Both the position numbers and the translations under genes were made by a program. A stretch of DNA of 46,532 bases from the IMG/VR virus record IMGVR_UViG_3300025645_000012, positions 1 through 46,532 of that record, one strand, 5' to 3'. The DNA comes from a virus. Position 1 is the first letter of the stretch. The number at the start of each line of letters is the position of its first letter. A model generated the notes under the pieces. The model ran no database searches, was not told the DNA's origin, and was given only the letters and a program-made list of their open reading frames with translations. Of this stretch, positions 7,275 through 13,226 are shown one piece after another.

Positions 7275-8776
7275 TATAAATACTCTTTTAGGTTCGGACG
7301 CTTCTTGTCCATCATTTGGTCGATGGCGTCAATCATCGGGTCGATTTGGTCATCGTGAGTTTTAAAGTCGTTTTGTAACCCTTCACACTCGGCTAAAAAA
7401 TCGTTAAGCCACGGTGCGTCGGCTGGTAATCTCACATAACCTGATTCGATATAACCTTGGACGTCCATAAACCTCGTTAGTTTATCAGTGTTTCGCTGAA
7501 TAGCCAACACGGGGATTAGCGGCTTGGTCGATTTGCGGATCTGTTGGATCAATCCCGTCCCGCTCGATTTGTCCTCGATAAGCATTTTACGACATGATGC
7601 GCCATGTGCCGCTTTTGCCTTTTGCCAAAACGCTACACATCGTTTCTTGAGTTCGTCCGATTCCCACTTGCCACGCACCAAGTCGATTAGGTACAAATAA
7701 CCGTCCTCACCTAGGCCCCAATGTTCGAACACTGAAAAGTCGTTACGCTCTTTGATTTTCTGCGCGGTGTCGCCGATGACGTACGAGAATTTTAACTTTG
7801 GTAAAACCTGGTACTCACCGAACCATTCCGATTTAATTAGCGAACCACCTTTGGCCGTTGGTCGTTGTTGATACAACGCGTTCCACGTTAACGAACCGGA
7901 TTGTTTACATTGTTCGACGAACCCACGCGGCATACGTTCGGGAAATAAAATATCGCCAGACTCGCGCAACTGGTACGTGACACCGTTCAGTGTGTGATAT
8001 TCAGGTTCGTCGCGGTCCCATTCCATCGGAAACGATACGACTCGCCACTGTTCGCCACCATCGCCAGCACGTGCGAGTAATTGCCCGGCTAAATCGTTTT
8101 TGTGCCAACGGGTCAGGATGATGATTATCCCGTTAACTTTCGGATCTCGACGAGTGTAAAACGTCGTGTCGTACCAATCGATAACGGTTTCTTGGTATGC
8201 GGGCGACGACGCTTGTTTGTAATCCTTCGCGGGGTCGTCAATGATGCCGATGTTCATACCTTGACCGGTAATACCACCACCAACACCAGCGGCACGATAC
8301 GAGCCACCACACAGAGCGCCGTCAGCGTCCACGGGTTCCCACAGTGTCGCAGTGTTCGACGCGCCACGTCCAGCGCTACGACCTTGCACGAGTCTAGTGT
8401 CAGGGAACACCGCCTCGTATTCTTTGGCGTCAATGATACGTTGTGTATCGCGTGACATGCGTTCGGCAAGTGGTGACGCATACGACGTCGAGATCACATT
8501 CCATTTTGGAAACTTACCCATGGCGTATGCGGGGAATCGACGCGACGCTAGTTCGGACTTACCCGAGCGTGGAGGCGCAAATATCATCAAACGAGGCGAT
8601 AAACCCGCTTCGACGTCTAACAGGAATTGATCGAGCTCGGCACATACCAGTTCGTTGTACCATCCTGTTTCGTAATCCTGTTTCGTAAATAACGTAAAAT
8701 CGAGCATCGACTCACGAGCCGAGTCGATAGCTTTGTCACGAAGCGTGTTGTACAACTCAGCGTTACTTATCGACAA
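7274..8776 (-). CDS. terL: Terminase large subunit
   Basis: A 500-aa packaging motor. The ATPase domain carries Walker A APPRSGKS (residues 67-74) and Walker B IGIIDD (176-181); the C-terminal RNase H-like nuclease has acidic residues at D336 (VIGDTAQ), E401/D402 (LIEDKSSGTG) and D475-D479 (HDDQID). It cuts concatemers and pumps DNA through the portal. The first codon seems to be TTG 8776, with SD AGGGGCG just upstream and a 14-base overlap with TerS; no ATG occurs before residue 24. Confidence 0.93.
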   Translation of the reverse strand: MSISNAELYNTLRDKAIDSARESMLDFTLFTKQDYETGWYNELVCAELDQFLLDVEAGLSPRLMIFAPPRSGKSELASRRFPAYAMGKFPKWNVISTSYASPLAERMSRDTQRIIDAKEYEAVFPDTRLVQGRSAGRGASNTATLWEPVDADGALCGGSYRAAGVGGGITGQGMNIGIIDDPAKDYKQASSPAYQETVIDWYDTTFYTRRDPKVNGIIIILTRWHKNDLAGQLLARAGDGGEQWRVVSFPMEWDRDEPEYHTLNGVTYQLRESGDILFPERMPRGFVEQCKQSGSLTWNALYQQRPTAKGGSLIKSEWFGEYQVLPKLKFSYVIGDTAQKIKERNDFSVFEHWGLGEDGYLYLIDLVRGKWESDELKKRCVAFWQKAKAAHGASCRKMLIEDKSSGTGLIQQIRKSTKPLIPVLAIQRNTDKLTRFMDVQGYIESGYVRLPADAPWLNDFLAECEGLQNDFKTHDDQIDPMIDAIDQMMDKKRPNLKEYL

Positions 8777-9236
8777 CTTTCGCCCCTAGTTGGTTATGGT
8801 AACGACCGAGGCCGAGCGCTTTGAGTTTCGTCTCGATTTCTTCGTCTGGTATTTCTTGCACCTGTAACGGCTTACCACCTGGGCCGGACAGTTCGATAAG
8901 TTGCTTGTCGAGTCCGAGTAATTTTGCTTTACCAAGTGACGCAGCTACCGCCGCCGACGTTTGGGGCGTCTCCGTTGCGTGTAACGCGATTTGCCGCGCT
9001 TCTTCGAGTTCCCCTAGGATATCATCAACGGTCACACGGTGACGCTGTCGGTGCTCCTCACGTAACTCTGCGATCCTTGCCGACACATTACCGTTTTTCA
9101 GCAGTTCACACGCCTTGACGTGTATCGTCTCTGGTTTCATCTTCGAAGCGTTGTACGACTGCCGATACGCCTCTGAATTGTTGTTTAATTCCACAACGAG
9201 GCGGCAAAATTTTTCTTGTTTCTCCGTCATCGCCAT
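8763..9236 (-). CDS. terS: Terminase small subunit (Terminase_2 type)
   Basis: A 157-aa protein with the Terminase_2 pattern: TEKQEKFCRLVVELNNNSEAYRQSY HTH-like N-terminus, KACELLKNGNVSARIAELRE, then a helical oligomerisation segment and a TerL-contacting tail. It recognises the packaging site and loads TerL. It is the first gene of the minus-strand head operon. ATG 9236 or ATG 9230 could be used; GAG upstream suits 9230 slightly better. The AT-rich repeat element at 9330-9504 lies just upstream and could hold the late promoter or the packaging site. Confidence 0.88.
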   Translation of the reverse strand: MAMTEKQEKFCRLVVELNNNSEAYRQSYNASKMKPETIHVKACELLKNGNVSARIAELREEHRQRHRVTVDDILGELEEARQIALHATETPQTSAAVAASLGKAKLLGLDKQLIELSGPGGKPLQVQEIPDEEIETKLKALGLGRYHNQLGAKVVDK

Positions 9237-9329
9237 CTCAATACCACATAGTTAATGTTCAATATCGTCAATAATGCCACACTTCGAGCCATTGCGCCAC
9301 GTACCCCAAACGAATTTCAAACAGGGTAA

Positions 9330-9504
9330 ATTTTGAGGTACTGTAAGTTATTGATTCTATACCCTATTACTACTATTACCTTAATACCCCTAATATATAT
9401 ATAATATCGTATAGTATAGTATGTTAATAACGTATATATAAGTATATATATAATACATCATCATAATAATAATATATGTATCATTAGCAATACTACTAGA
9501 GGGA
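9330..9504. repeat. AT-rich non-coding element, copy A
   Basis: This stretch matches 42334-42497 in the same orientation, with long identical blocks (for example CCTTAATACCCCTAATATAT and AGTATGTTAATAACGTATA) separated by small differences. It is made of runs of TA and ATA steps and has no ORF. It lies between the start of TerS (minus) and the start of the zinc-protein gene (plus). It could be a late-promoter region, a replication or packaging locus, or a recombination hot spot. Together with flanks it fills the 445-base gap 9237-9681. Confidence 0.85.
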
Positions 9505-9612
9505 GTATAGAAAATTTACGAGTTATTACGAAAAACGTCTGTGAGCCTTGGTGCATCTACGTTTCGACCACCTCACCCCATCGGGTAAACCTCGGGGTAA
9601 AACCAATAACAA

Positions 9613-9641
9613 TTGACATATTTAAAGTTTCGTAATATTCT
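9613..9641 (+). promoter_or_regulatory. Sigma70-like promoter for the zinc-protein gene
   Basis: -35 TTGACA (9613-9618), 17-base spacer, -10 TATTCT (9636-9641); a perfect TATAAT at 9641-9646 is too far from the -35 but may help. The start of the gene is 40 bases further on, with GAGG seven bases before the ATG. Confidence 0.5.
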
Positions 9642-9681
9642 ATAATTCAATATAACTCTTAATTATGACAACGAGGAAATT

Positions 9682-10590
9682 ATGGGGAAGCTATTCAGAT
9701 TAACGAACGGACAATTGGGACTACATCCCGACGACCGAAACGAGTCCGCACGCATTCGTCATCGCTTTTATATAGCAGATTGCAAGTGTGACATTTGTAA
9801 AACTAGCTCGTTACGCTTCACAAAGTCCGACAATTGTATGATGTGCCAGCGATACAAAATCGAAGTGACTCGTTATTATTCGAAGTTCAGCGACGATGAA
9901 TTGAACAACCAGGTGACGTTATTTCCTGAACATGTGCCGGACCAATACAACGACGCCGAGATACTAAAAGAAGCTGTCGAAATGCGTAAATTGTTGGTGA
10001 GCGGGCAAGGGTTCAGATTGCACAACGAACCATGTAAACAACACGGTCACATTCACATATCGAAGGACAGCGTCGGCACATGCTGGCAATGTAAACAAAT
10101 GGAAAAGCCGCAAGACGAGGCCGTGAAACGTAACGACCCGTTTTACGTCGCTAGTGGTCCGTGTGGCGGGTGTCGTGACATCACGTTACGTCACGCCGCT
10201 AACCGCGAATGTGTAGCTTGTGGATATGTACCGTCAACGGGTCGACTATCATCACCTACCGACTCGCCACGTCAAACAGCTATCGCTAACGGCGAGAAAT
10301 GGTATATGCCTATCGACCCATGCCCAAAGTGCGCCACCGTGTCGTTAAAGCGCGTTGATAACGGTATTTGCCAAGGATGCAACCCACCAGCCGAAACGGA
10401 CCAACGCGAAACGCCCGACTCGATAATGATGCGCGAAAACCCCGATATGATTATCAGTCGCGAAGACGCGCGAGCGTTCGACATGAAAGTGTACCGAACC
10501 GGCAACCCCTGCACACACGGCCACCAAGCGTGGCGCTACGTATCAACCGGTAATTGTATTGAGTGCTTGCGCACTAAGGGTGGTGAGTGA
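9682..10590 (+). CDS. Protein with five tandem zinc modules, unknown role
   Basis: A 302-aa protein built from five Cys/His modules: C36-x2-C39...C52-x2-C55; C118-x2-H121...C134-x2-C137; C161-x2-C164...C177-x2-C180; C214-x2-C217...C230-x2-C233; C277-(H279/H281)...C292-x2-C295. Four of the five begin with a P-C pair. The last module (ISREDA...YRTGNPCTHGH...RYVSTGNCIEC) is the same unit found at the N-termini of both HNH endonucleases in this genome, but no HNH motif is present here. A nucleic-acid-binding or regulatory role is plausible. ATG 9682 has GAGG; it is first in a plus-strand pair with the gene at 10590. Confidence 0.75.
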   Translation: MGKLFRLTNGQLGLHPDDRNESARIRHRFYIADCKCDICKTSSLRFTKSDNCMMCQRYKIEVTRYYSKFSDDELNNQVTLFPEHVPDQYNDAEILKEAVEMRKLLVSGQGFRLHNEPCKQHGHIHISKDSVGTCWQCKQMEKPQDEAVKRNDPFYVASGPCGGCRDITLRHAANRECVACGYVPSTGRLSSPTDSPRQTAIANGEKWYMPIDPCPKCATVSLKRVDNGICQGCNPPAETDQRETPDSIMMRENPDMIISREDARAFDMKVYRTGNPCTHGHQAWRYVSTGNCIECLRTKGGE

Positions 10591-10775
10591 TGATCAAACC
10601 ACAGGAATTTAACGCGACTTTAAATAAGATACGCGCACGTGAACTTAAAAAGCGTTATTACGAAATTGAAATATTGAAAGAAGATATAAAAGACGCGTCG
10701 AAAACTATAAATGTTTTGATATTCATCATTGTATCGTTACTCGCATTTATAGCTTTTCTACTGATTAAATCATAG
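10590..10775 (+). CDS. Small tail-anchored membrane protein (61 aa)
   Basis: ATG 10590 overlaps the stop of the zinc gene by one base (TGATG), implying translational coupling; a GTG at 10587 is the alternative start. Residues 1-40 are charged and helical (ARELKKRYYEIEILKEDIKDASKT), followed by one hydrophobic segment (INVLIFIIVSLLAFIAFLLI) and a Lys-Ser end. This is the layout of a C-tail anchored inner-membrane protein. I do not recognise a family. It may tether its partner to the membrane. Confidence 0.65.
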   Translation: MIKPQEFNATLNKIRARELKKRYYEIEILKEDIKDASKTINVLIFIIVSLLAFIAFLLIKS

Positions 10776-10780
10776 ACAAC

Positions 10781-10803
10781 AAAAAGCCCGCTCAACGGCG
10801 GGC
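10781..10803 (-). terminator. Terminator of the two-gene regulatory cassette
   Basis: GCCCGC-tcaacg-GCGGGC (10786-10803) with five A before it on the plus strand (U-tract on the minus transcript). It overlaps the last codons of the HTH-like gene. With the next 26 bases it forms a unit repeated at 11273-11325. Confidence 0.75.
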
Positions 10804-10977
10804 AATGTTTAACATCACATCTTCCCCTTTAACTTTCCTAATACTGTTTGGCGGGTACATTACCGCCTCACCATCAAGCACTCCGAACTTCCAACCCTTT
10901 TTAATTCGGTTCTCGATTACCTGGCGAGATTCGCCTTGTGACTCGGCGAACTCGCGTATGTTTTTTATTGATTTCAT
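10792..10977 (-). CDS. Small HTH-like protein, possible repressor (61 aa)
   Basis: ATG 10977 has a strong SD AAGGAG six bases upstream. The sequence KNIREFAESQGESRQVIENRIKKGWKFG looks like a helix-turn-helix of the MerR/excisionase or Cro type, followed by a wing-like GEAVMYPPNSIRK. It is second in a two-gene unit; the SD overlaps the stop of the first gene. The promoter of the unit carries two 15-bp palindromes, which is what an autoregulated repressor gene needs. The DNA-binding assignment is by eye and no nuclease or enzyme motif is present. Confidence 0.55.
   Translation of the reverse strand: MKSIKNIREFAESQGESRQVIENRIKKGWKFGVLDGEAVMYPPNSIRKVKGEDVMLNIARR
10806..10831. repeat. 26-bp direct repeat, copy 1
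   Basis: Identical to 11300-11325. Both copies follow a GCCCG..CGGGC terminator with an A-run. Here it encodes the end of the HTH-like protein (KGEDVMLN); in the other copy it encodes the end of the outer spanin in another frame. The pair bounds the regulatory cassette. Confidence 0.9.
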
Positions 10978-10978
10978 T

Positions 10979-11185
10979 TTAGCTCCTTGCTGCAACAAAT
11001 GTTTCAACGGCTAACAATCCGCGAACCTTTTTAAATCCAGGTAAGAAAGTGCCGCAATCGGTAACCGCGTAAACTGTGCCGTCAGTTAGACAATATTTAT
11101 CATCACCAAAATTAAATTCAACGCTGTCATTGCTGATGATTTTACCGTTGAACTTTTCCGCTACTGCTTTAACTAATTTGTTCAT
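10979..11185 (-). CDS. Small protein of unknown function in regulatory cassette (68 aa)
   Basis: First gene behind the double-operator promoter. ATG 11185 (MNKLVKAVAEKFNGK) has GGGAA upstream; the frame is open to 11251 but that start lies within the promoter. The product mixes a helical basic N-terminus with beta-like EFNFGDDKYCLTDGTVYAVTDCGTFLPGF and has no membrane segment. Its TAA overlaps the SD of the next gene. I do not recognise the family. Given the context it may be an anti-repressor, a superinfection or host-interaction factor; none of these is shown by the sequence. Confidence 0.6.
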   Translation of the reverse strand: MNKLVKAVAEKFNGKIISNDSVEFNFGDDKYCLTDGTVYAVTDCGTFLPGFKKVRGLLAVETFVAARS

Positions 11186-11222
11186 TTTATTTCCCGTTGG
11201 TATGTTTCGTTTCGATGTAGTA

Positions 11223-11262
11223 ACTATAGCAAACGTTATTTGCTTATGCAAACGATATTTGC
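11223..11262 (-). promoter_or_regulatory. Promoter with two tandem palindromic operators
   Basis: On the minus strand: -35 TTGCAT (11251-11246), 17-base spacer, -10 TATAGT (11228-11223). Two near-identical 15-bp palindromes, GCAAACGTTATTTGC (11229-11243) and GCAAACGATATTTGC (11248-11262), have centres 19 bp apart; the first fills the spacer and the second covers the -35. This is a classic repressed-promoter layout. It drives the genes 11185-10979 and 10977-10792. Confidence 0.75.
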
Positions 11263-11272
11263 ATTTAATTAT

Positions 11273-11297
11273 AAAAAAAGCCCGTCACGTGACGGGC
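11273..11297 (-). terminator. Terminator of the spanin operon
   Basis: An 18-bp perfect palindrome GCCCGTCACGTGACGGGC (11280-11297) preceded by seven A on the plus strand. It follows the outer-spanin stop by eleven bases and insulates the regulatory cassette that starts just beyond it. Confidence 0.85.
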
Positions 11298-11299
11298 AG

Positions 11300-11325
11300 T
11301 GTTTAACATCACATCTTCCCCTTTA
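11300..11325. repeat. 26-bp direct repeat, copy 2
   Basis: Identical to 10806-10831 and in the same relation to a terminator hairpin. It covers the last codons of the outer spanin (..KGKM, stop). Confidence 0.9.
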
Positions 11326-11578
11326 TCCATTCTTGTAAACGTATCAACCTGTCGCGCGTATCGGTAATAATCTCGCCGCGTTCGACCGCAACATCACCAG
11401 CCGTCTCGGCACCTTCGTAACGAGGTAATAAAACCGGAGCTATCATCAAGTCACTTGGCGGGTTCAGCGCTGGCGACTGTTGGTGCTGTGGCGTTGAGCA
11501 AGTCGAGCAACCCGCTATTGTCAATACACTTAACAACACTAGGAACCTCACGAACCACCGTACGATATTTATCGACAT
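11309..11578 (-). CDS. Outer-membrane spanin (Rz1-like lipoprotein)
   Basis: ATG 11578 has GGAGG nine bases upstream and lies inside the inner-spanin gene in another frame. The 89-aa product starts with a lipoprotein signal: basic start, hydrophobic FLVLLSVLTIAGC with lipobox T-I-A-G-C, then Cys, Ser and Pro-rich QHQQSPALNPPSD. The mature lipoprotein would sit in the outer membrane and pair with the inner spanin to fuse the membranes at lysis. The gene runs 142 bases past the inner-spanin stop, longer than the fully embedded lambda Rz1, with a helical tail (TRDRLIRLQEWIKGKM). Confidence 0.85.
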   Translation of the reverse strand: MSINIVRWFVRFLVLLSVLTIAGCSTCSTPQHQQSPALNPPSDLMIAPVLLPRYEGAETAGDVAVERGEIITDTRDRLIRLQEWIKGKM

Positions 11579-11819
11579 ATTTAATAACCTCCACGCGGCG
11601 CACCTCGGCGACACGTTGTTGTTCGACGAGTAACGCCTCGTCAGCGACACGTAATTTTCGCGCCAGTGTATCAATACTTCGATACATCGCGACGTCACGT
11701 TCAAGTGTGTCACGTTCAGCGCTCACAGTGGCCGTATGTTGACCATACAGGAAAGCGCCCCCAAGGGACGCTCCGACAACCAACACAGCAGCTAAATAAT
11801 TATACGGGAACGGTATCAT
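11451..11819 (-). CDS. Inner-membrane spanin (Rz-like)
   Basis: A 122-aa protein with an N-terminal membrane anchor (YLAAVLVVGASLGGAFLYG) and a long periplasmic helix (TVSAERDTLERDVAMYRSIDTLARKLRVADEALLVEQQRVAEV), the Rz topology. Its ATG overlaps the stop of the upstream small membrane protein (ATGA). The outer spanin starts within it in another frame. It acts in the last step of lysis with the outer spanin; the endolysin is encoded far away at 28485-28949. Confidence 0.85.
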   Translation of the reverse strand: MIPFPYNYLAAVLVVGASLGGAFLYGQHTATVSAERDTLERDVAMYRSIDTLARKLRVADEALLVEQQRVAEVRRVEVIKYVDKYRTVVREVPSVVKCIDNSGLLDLLNATAPTVASAEPAK

Positions 11820-11968
11820 AACCGACCCTCCGCAGTTAGTCGCACTACGAACGCGGCTGGTAACGACAATATGAAAGTAACGAACAGTATCGCAGCGATT
11901 GATAAACCACTACCCACAACGCTAACGATAAGACCGTACAATAGGAATATCAAACCATATCTAGTCAT
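11816..11968 (-). CDS. Small two-helix membrane protein, holin candidate (50 aa)
   Basis: This 50-aa ORF (MTRYGLIFLLYGLIV...) is hydrophobic over most of its length with two probable membrane helices (residues about 4-20 and 22-43) and a charged C-terminus (VRLTAEGRL). It overlaps the exonuclease gene upstream and the inner spanin downstream by ATGA at both ends, so it is a member of the operon. Its place directly before Rz suggests a holin or another lysis membrane protein. Other holin candidates lie at 27569-28341. Confidence 0.7.
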   Translation of the reverse strand: MTRYGLIFLLYGLIVSVVGSGLSIAAILFVTFILSLPAAFVVRLTAEGRL

Positions 11969-12492
11969 AAGTGCGGCCCCGTTAACATTTGCCAAATCGC
12001 CGACACGTATTTAGCTTGGTGAATAGAATCGGCTAGCGCGTCGTGCTTAACACCTTCGAACGGAAAATCGCGTTTTGGGTCGACACCAATAACACGCCCC
12101 AGTTCAACCATTGTTCGCACGTCTCGGTCGTTCCAAAACTCCCACGGCGCATAACCACGATACGCGGTACGTATAATCACATTATCGAATGCGATACCGT
12201 TACCCCACACTTGGCAATTGGGTTTAGCGAAGTCAGCAAACATCGCTAACACGTGTTCTAGTGGTTCAGCTTTACCATTGTTGTAAAACTTTGAACGTGC
12301 GTCGTCGTCTTGTTTCATCCACCAAATAACCGTCGAAGCGTCGATCACACCGTTCGAACTAATATCAACTTGCTCGTGAAACGTATTGCCGATTTCACCC
12401 GTTGACGGTTCAAAGTAACACGCGCCGATTGACATAATGGCCGCATTACTCGACGTACCCATCGTTTCGATATCTAACATTATATGATTCAT
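11965..12492 (-). CDS. DnaQ-like 3'-5' exonuclease (DexA/Rv2179c-like)
   Basis: A 175-aa DEDD-superfamily nuclease. Motif I is MLDIETMGTSSNAAIMSIGAC (D/E near residue 7), motif II VWGNGIAFDNVIIR (D near 98), motif III KHDALADSIHQAKYV (H and D near 150), so the DEDDh set is present. The group includes phage T4 DexA and processes DNA or RNA 3' ends. I use ATG 12492, which has GGAG nine bases upstream and overlaps the previous stop (ATGA); the frame extends to 12510. It could support genome replication, host DNA breakdown or RNA turnover. Confidence 0.82.
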   Translation of the reverse strand: MNHIMLDIETMGTSSNAAIMSIGACYFEPSTGEIGNTFHEQVDISSNGVIDASTVIWWMKQDDDARSKFYNNGKAEPLEHVLAMFADFAKPNCQVWGNGIAFDNVIIRTAYRGYAPWEFWNDRDVRTMVELGRVIGVDPKRDFPFEGVKHDALADSIHQAKYVSAIWQMLTGPHL

Positions 12493-12671
12493 TCGGCACA
12501 CTCCACACATAATTTAACACCAGGTAAAGCCACACGACGCCCCTGTGGAATTTCTTCACCACACGACACGCAATGTGTCGAACTCTTACCAGTGTAACGC
12601 ACACGATTCGCTATCGTAGCGTTAACGATTGTTTCTTCACGGTCTACCGTGCTATCAATAAAATCAGACAT
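12489..12671 (-). CDS. DksA/TraR-like zinc finger protein (60 aa)
   Basis: A 60-aa protein ending in the C4 zinc finger of the DksA/TraR family: HCVSCGEEIPQGRRVALPGVKLCVECAE (C-x2-C-x17-C-x2-C). TraR-type proteins bind the RNA polymerase secondary channel and mimic DksA-ppGpp, so this may redirect host transcription. The short helical N-terminus fits the compact phage versions. It is linked by ATGA to the exonuclease downstream. Confidence 0.82.
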   Translation of the reverse strand: MSDFIDSTVDREETIVNATIANRVRYTGKSSTHCVSCGEEIPQGRRVALPGVKLCVECAE

Positions 12672-12693
12672 ATTGCCACCATAATCAAAAGGG

Positions 12694-12969
12694 TCATGCT
12701 ATGAGCAGCCCTAAAATAACAGAACCTAATAAAACCCAAGTTACCCACGACGGACCACCAGACGCGAGTATATCCGACTCGCTCCACGGTCTGACGTACA
12801 CCGAACAACGATTATCACTTATTCTTTCGACTACAAGTTCCAGTGACTTACAATCGTAATGGTTCACTTCGGTAAACCAAAACAATTCAGCGTCGTCGGC
12901 ACTACAATTTAACACACACTGTCCGTCAGATGGTTGCATTGTGCGTAACGTGCGTATGATGTCACTCAT
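12694..12969 (-). CDS. C-tail anchored membrane protein (91 aa), unknown
   Basis: A soluble N-terminal part (residues 1-70, mixed alpha/beta, with QCVLNCSADDAELFWFTEV) is followed by one hydrophobic segment at the extreme C-terminus (WVTWVLLGSVILGLLIA). The start overlaps the stop of the 59-aa gene upstream (ATGA). No known family recognised. The topology suggests an inner-membrane-anchored cytoplasmic domain, perhaps an exclusion or host-membrane factor. Confidence 0.6.
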   Translation of the reverse strand: MSDIIRTLRTMQPSDGQCVLNCSADDAELFWFTEVNHYDCKSLELVVERISDNRCSVYVRPWSESDILASGGPSWVTWVLLGSVILGLLIA

Positions 12970-13145
12970 TTCCCGAACCCTCTGCTGTTTAAATTATTTA
13001 ATTTCCATTCCGAACGCGCTAACTGCTGTTGACGTGACATAGATATTTTCGCGACAGGATGTGGATCGTCTTCTCCGACTTCCCATCGTAACCCACACGA
13101 GCAAACCATTTCGTCACCTTCACGTGTTTTAATATGTCCGTTCAT
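12966..13145 (-). CDS. Small protein with Cys motif (59 aa), unknown
   Basis: ATG 13145 with SD GGAG; 59 aa (MNGHIKTREGDEMVCSCGLRW...). Residues 14-21 hold a C-S-C-G-x-x-W knuckle followed by EVGEDDPHP, a pattern I associate with short conserved phage proteins of unknown role. It is first behind the promoter at 13198-13226 and its 5' leader carries a hairpin (13164-13184). The stop overlaps the next start by ATGA. This gene is missing from simple length-based ORF calls. Confidence 0.65.
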   Translation of the reverse strand: MNGHIKTREGDEMVCSCGLRWEVGEDDPHPVAKISMSRQQQLARSEWKLNNLNSRGFGK

Positions 13146-13163
13146 AGTAACACTCCGTAAAAT

Positions 13164-13184
13164 AGCGCCTCACATCGAGACGCT
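13164..13184 (-). promoter_or_regulatory. 5'-leader hairpin
   Basis: In the minus transcript AGCGUCUC-GAUGU-GAGGCGCU forms an eight-pair stem with one U-G wobble. The plus-strand version would have a C-A mismatch at that position, so the sense RNA is the one that folds. A near-reverse copy is at 27281-27301, again before an SD. Confidence 0.5.
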
Positions 13185-13197
13185 TTATCTATAACTG

Positions 13198-13226
13198 ATA
13201 TTATACGCTCTTGACGATGTTGTCAA
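13198..13226 (-). promoter_or_regulatory. Promoter with operator-like repeat inside the 3' end of the primase gene
   Basis: On the minus strand TTGACA (13226-13221) is followed by TATAAT at 15 bases (13205-13200) or TAATAT at 17 bases (13203-13198). The repeat TTGAC-N6-GTCAA covers 13211-13226. It drives the operon from 13145 to 11309 and lies within the last codons of the primase gene. Confidence 0.7.

Noticed and set aside
5259-8688. Several plus-strand ORFs of 60-117 aa opposite MuF, portal and TerL
   Set aside because: Antisense shadows without SD, with low-complexity Arg/Ser/Thr-rich products.
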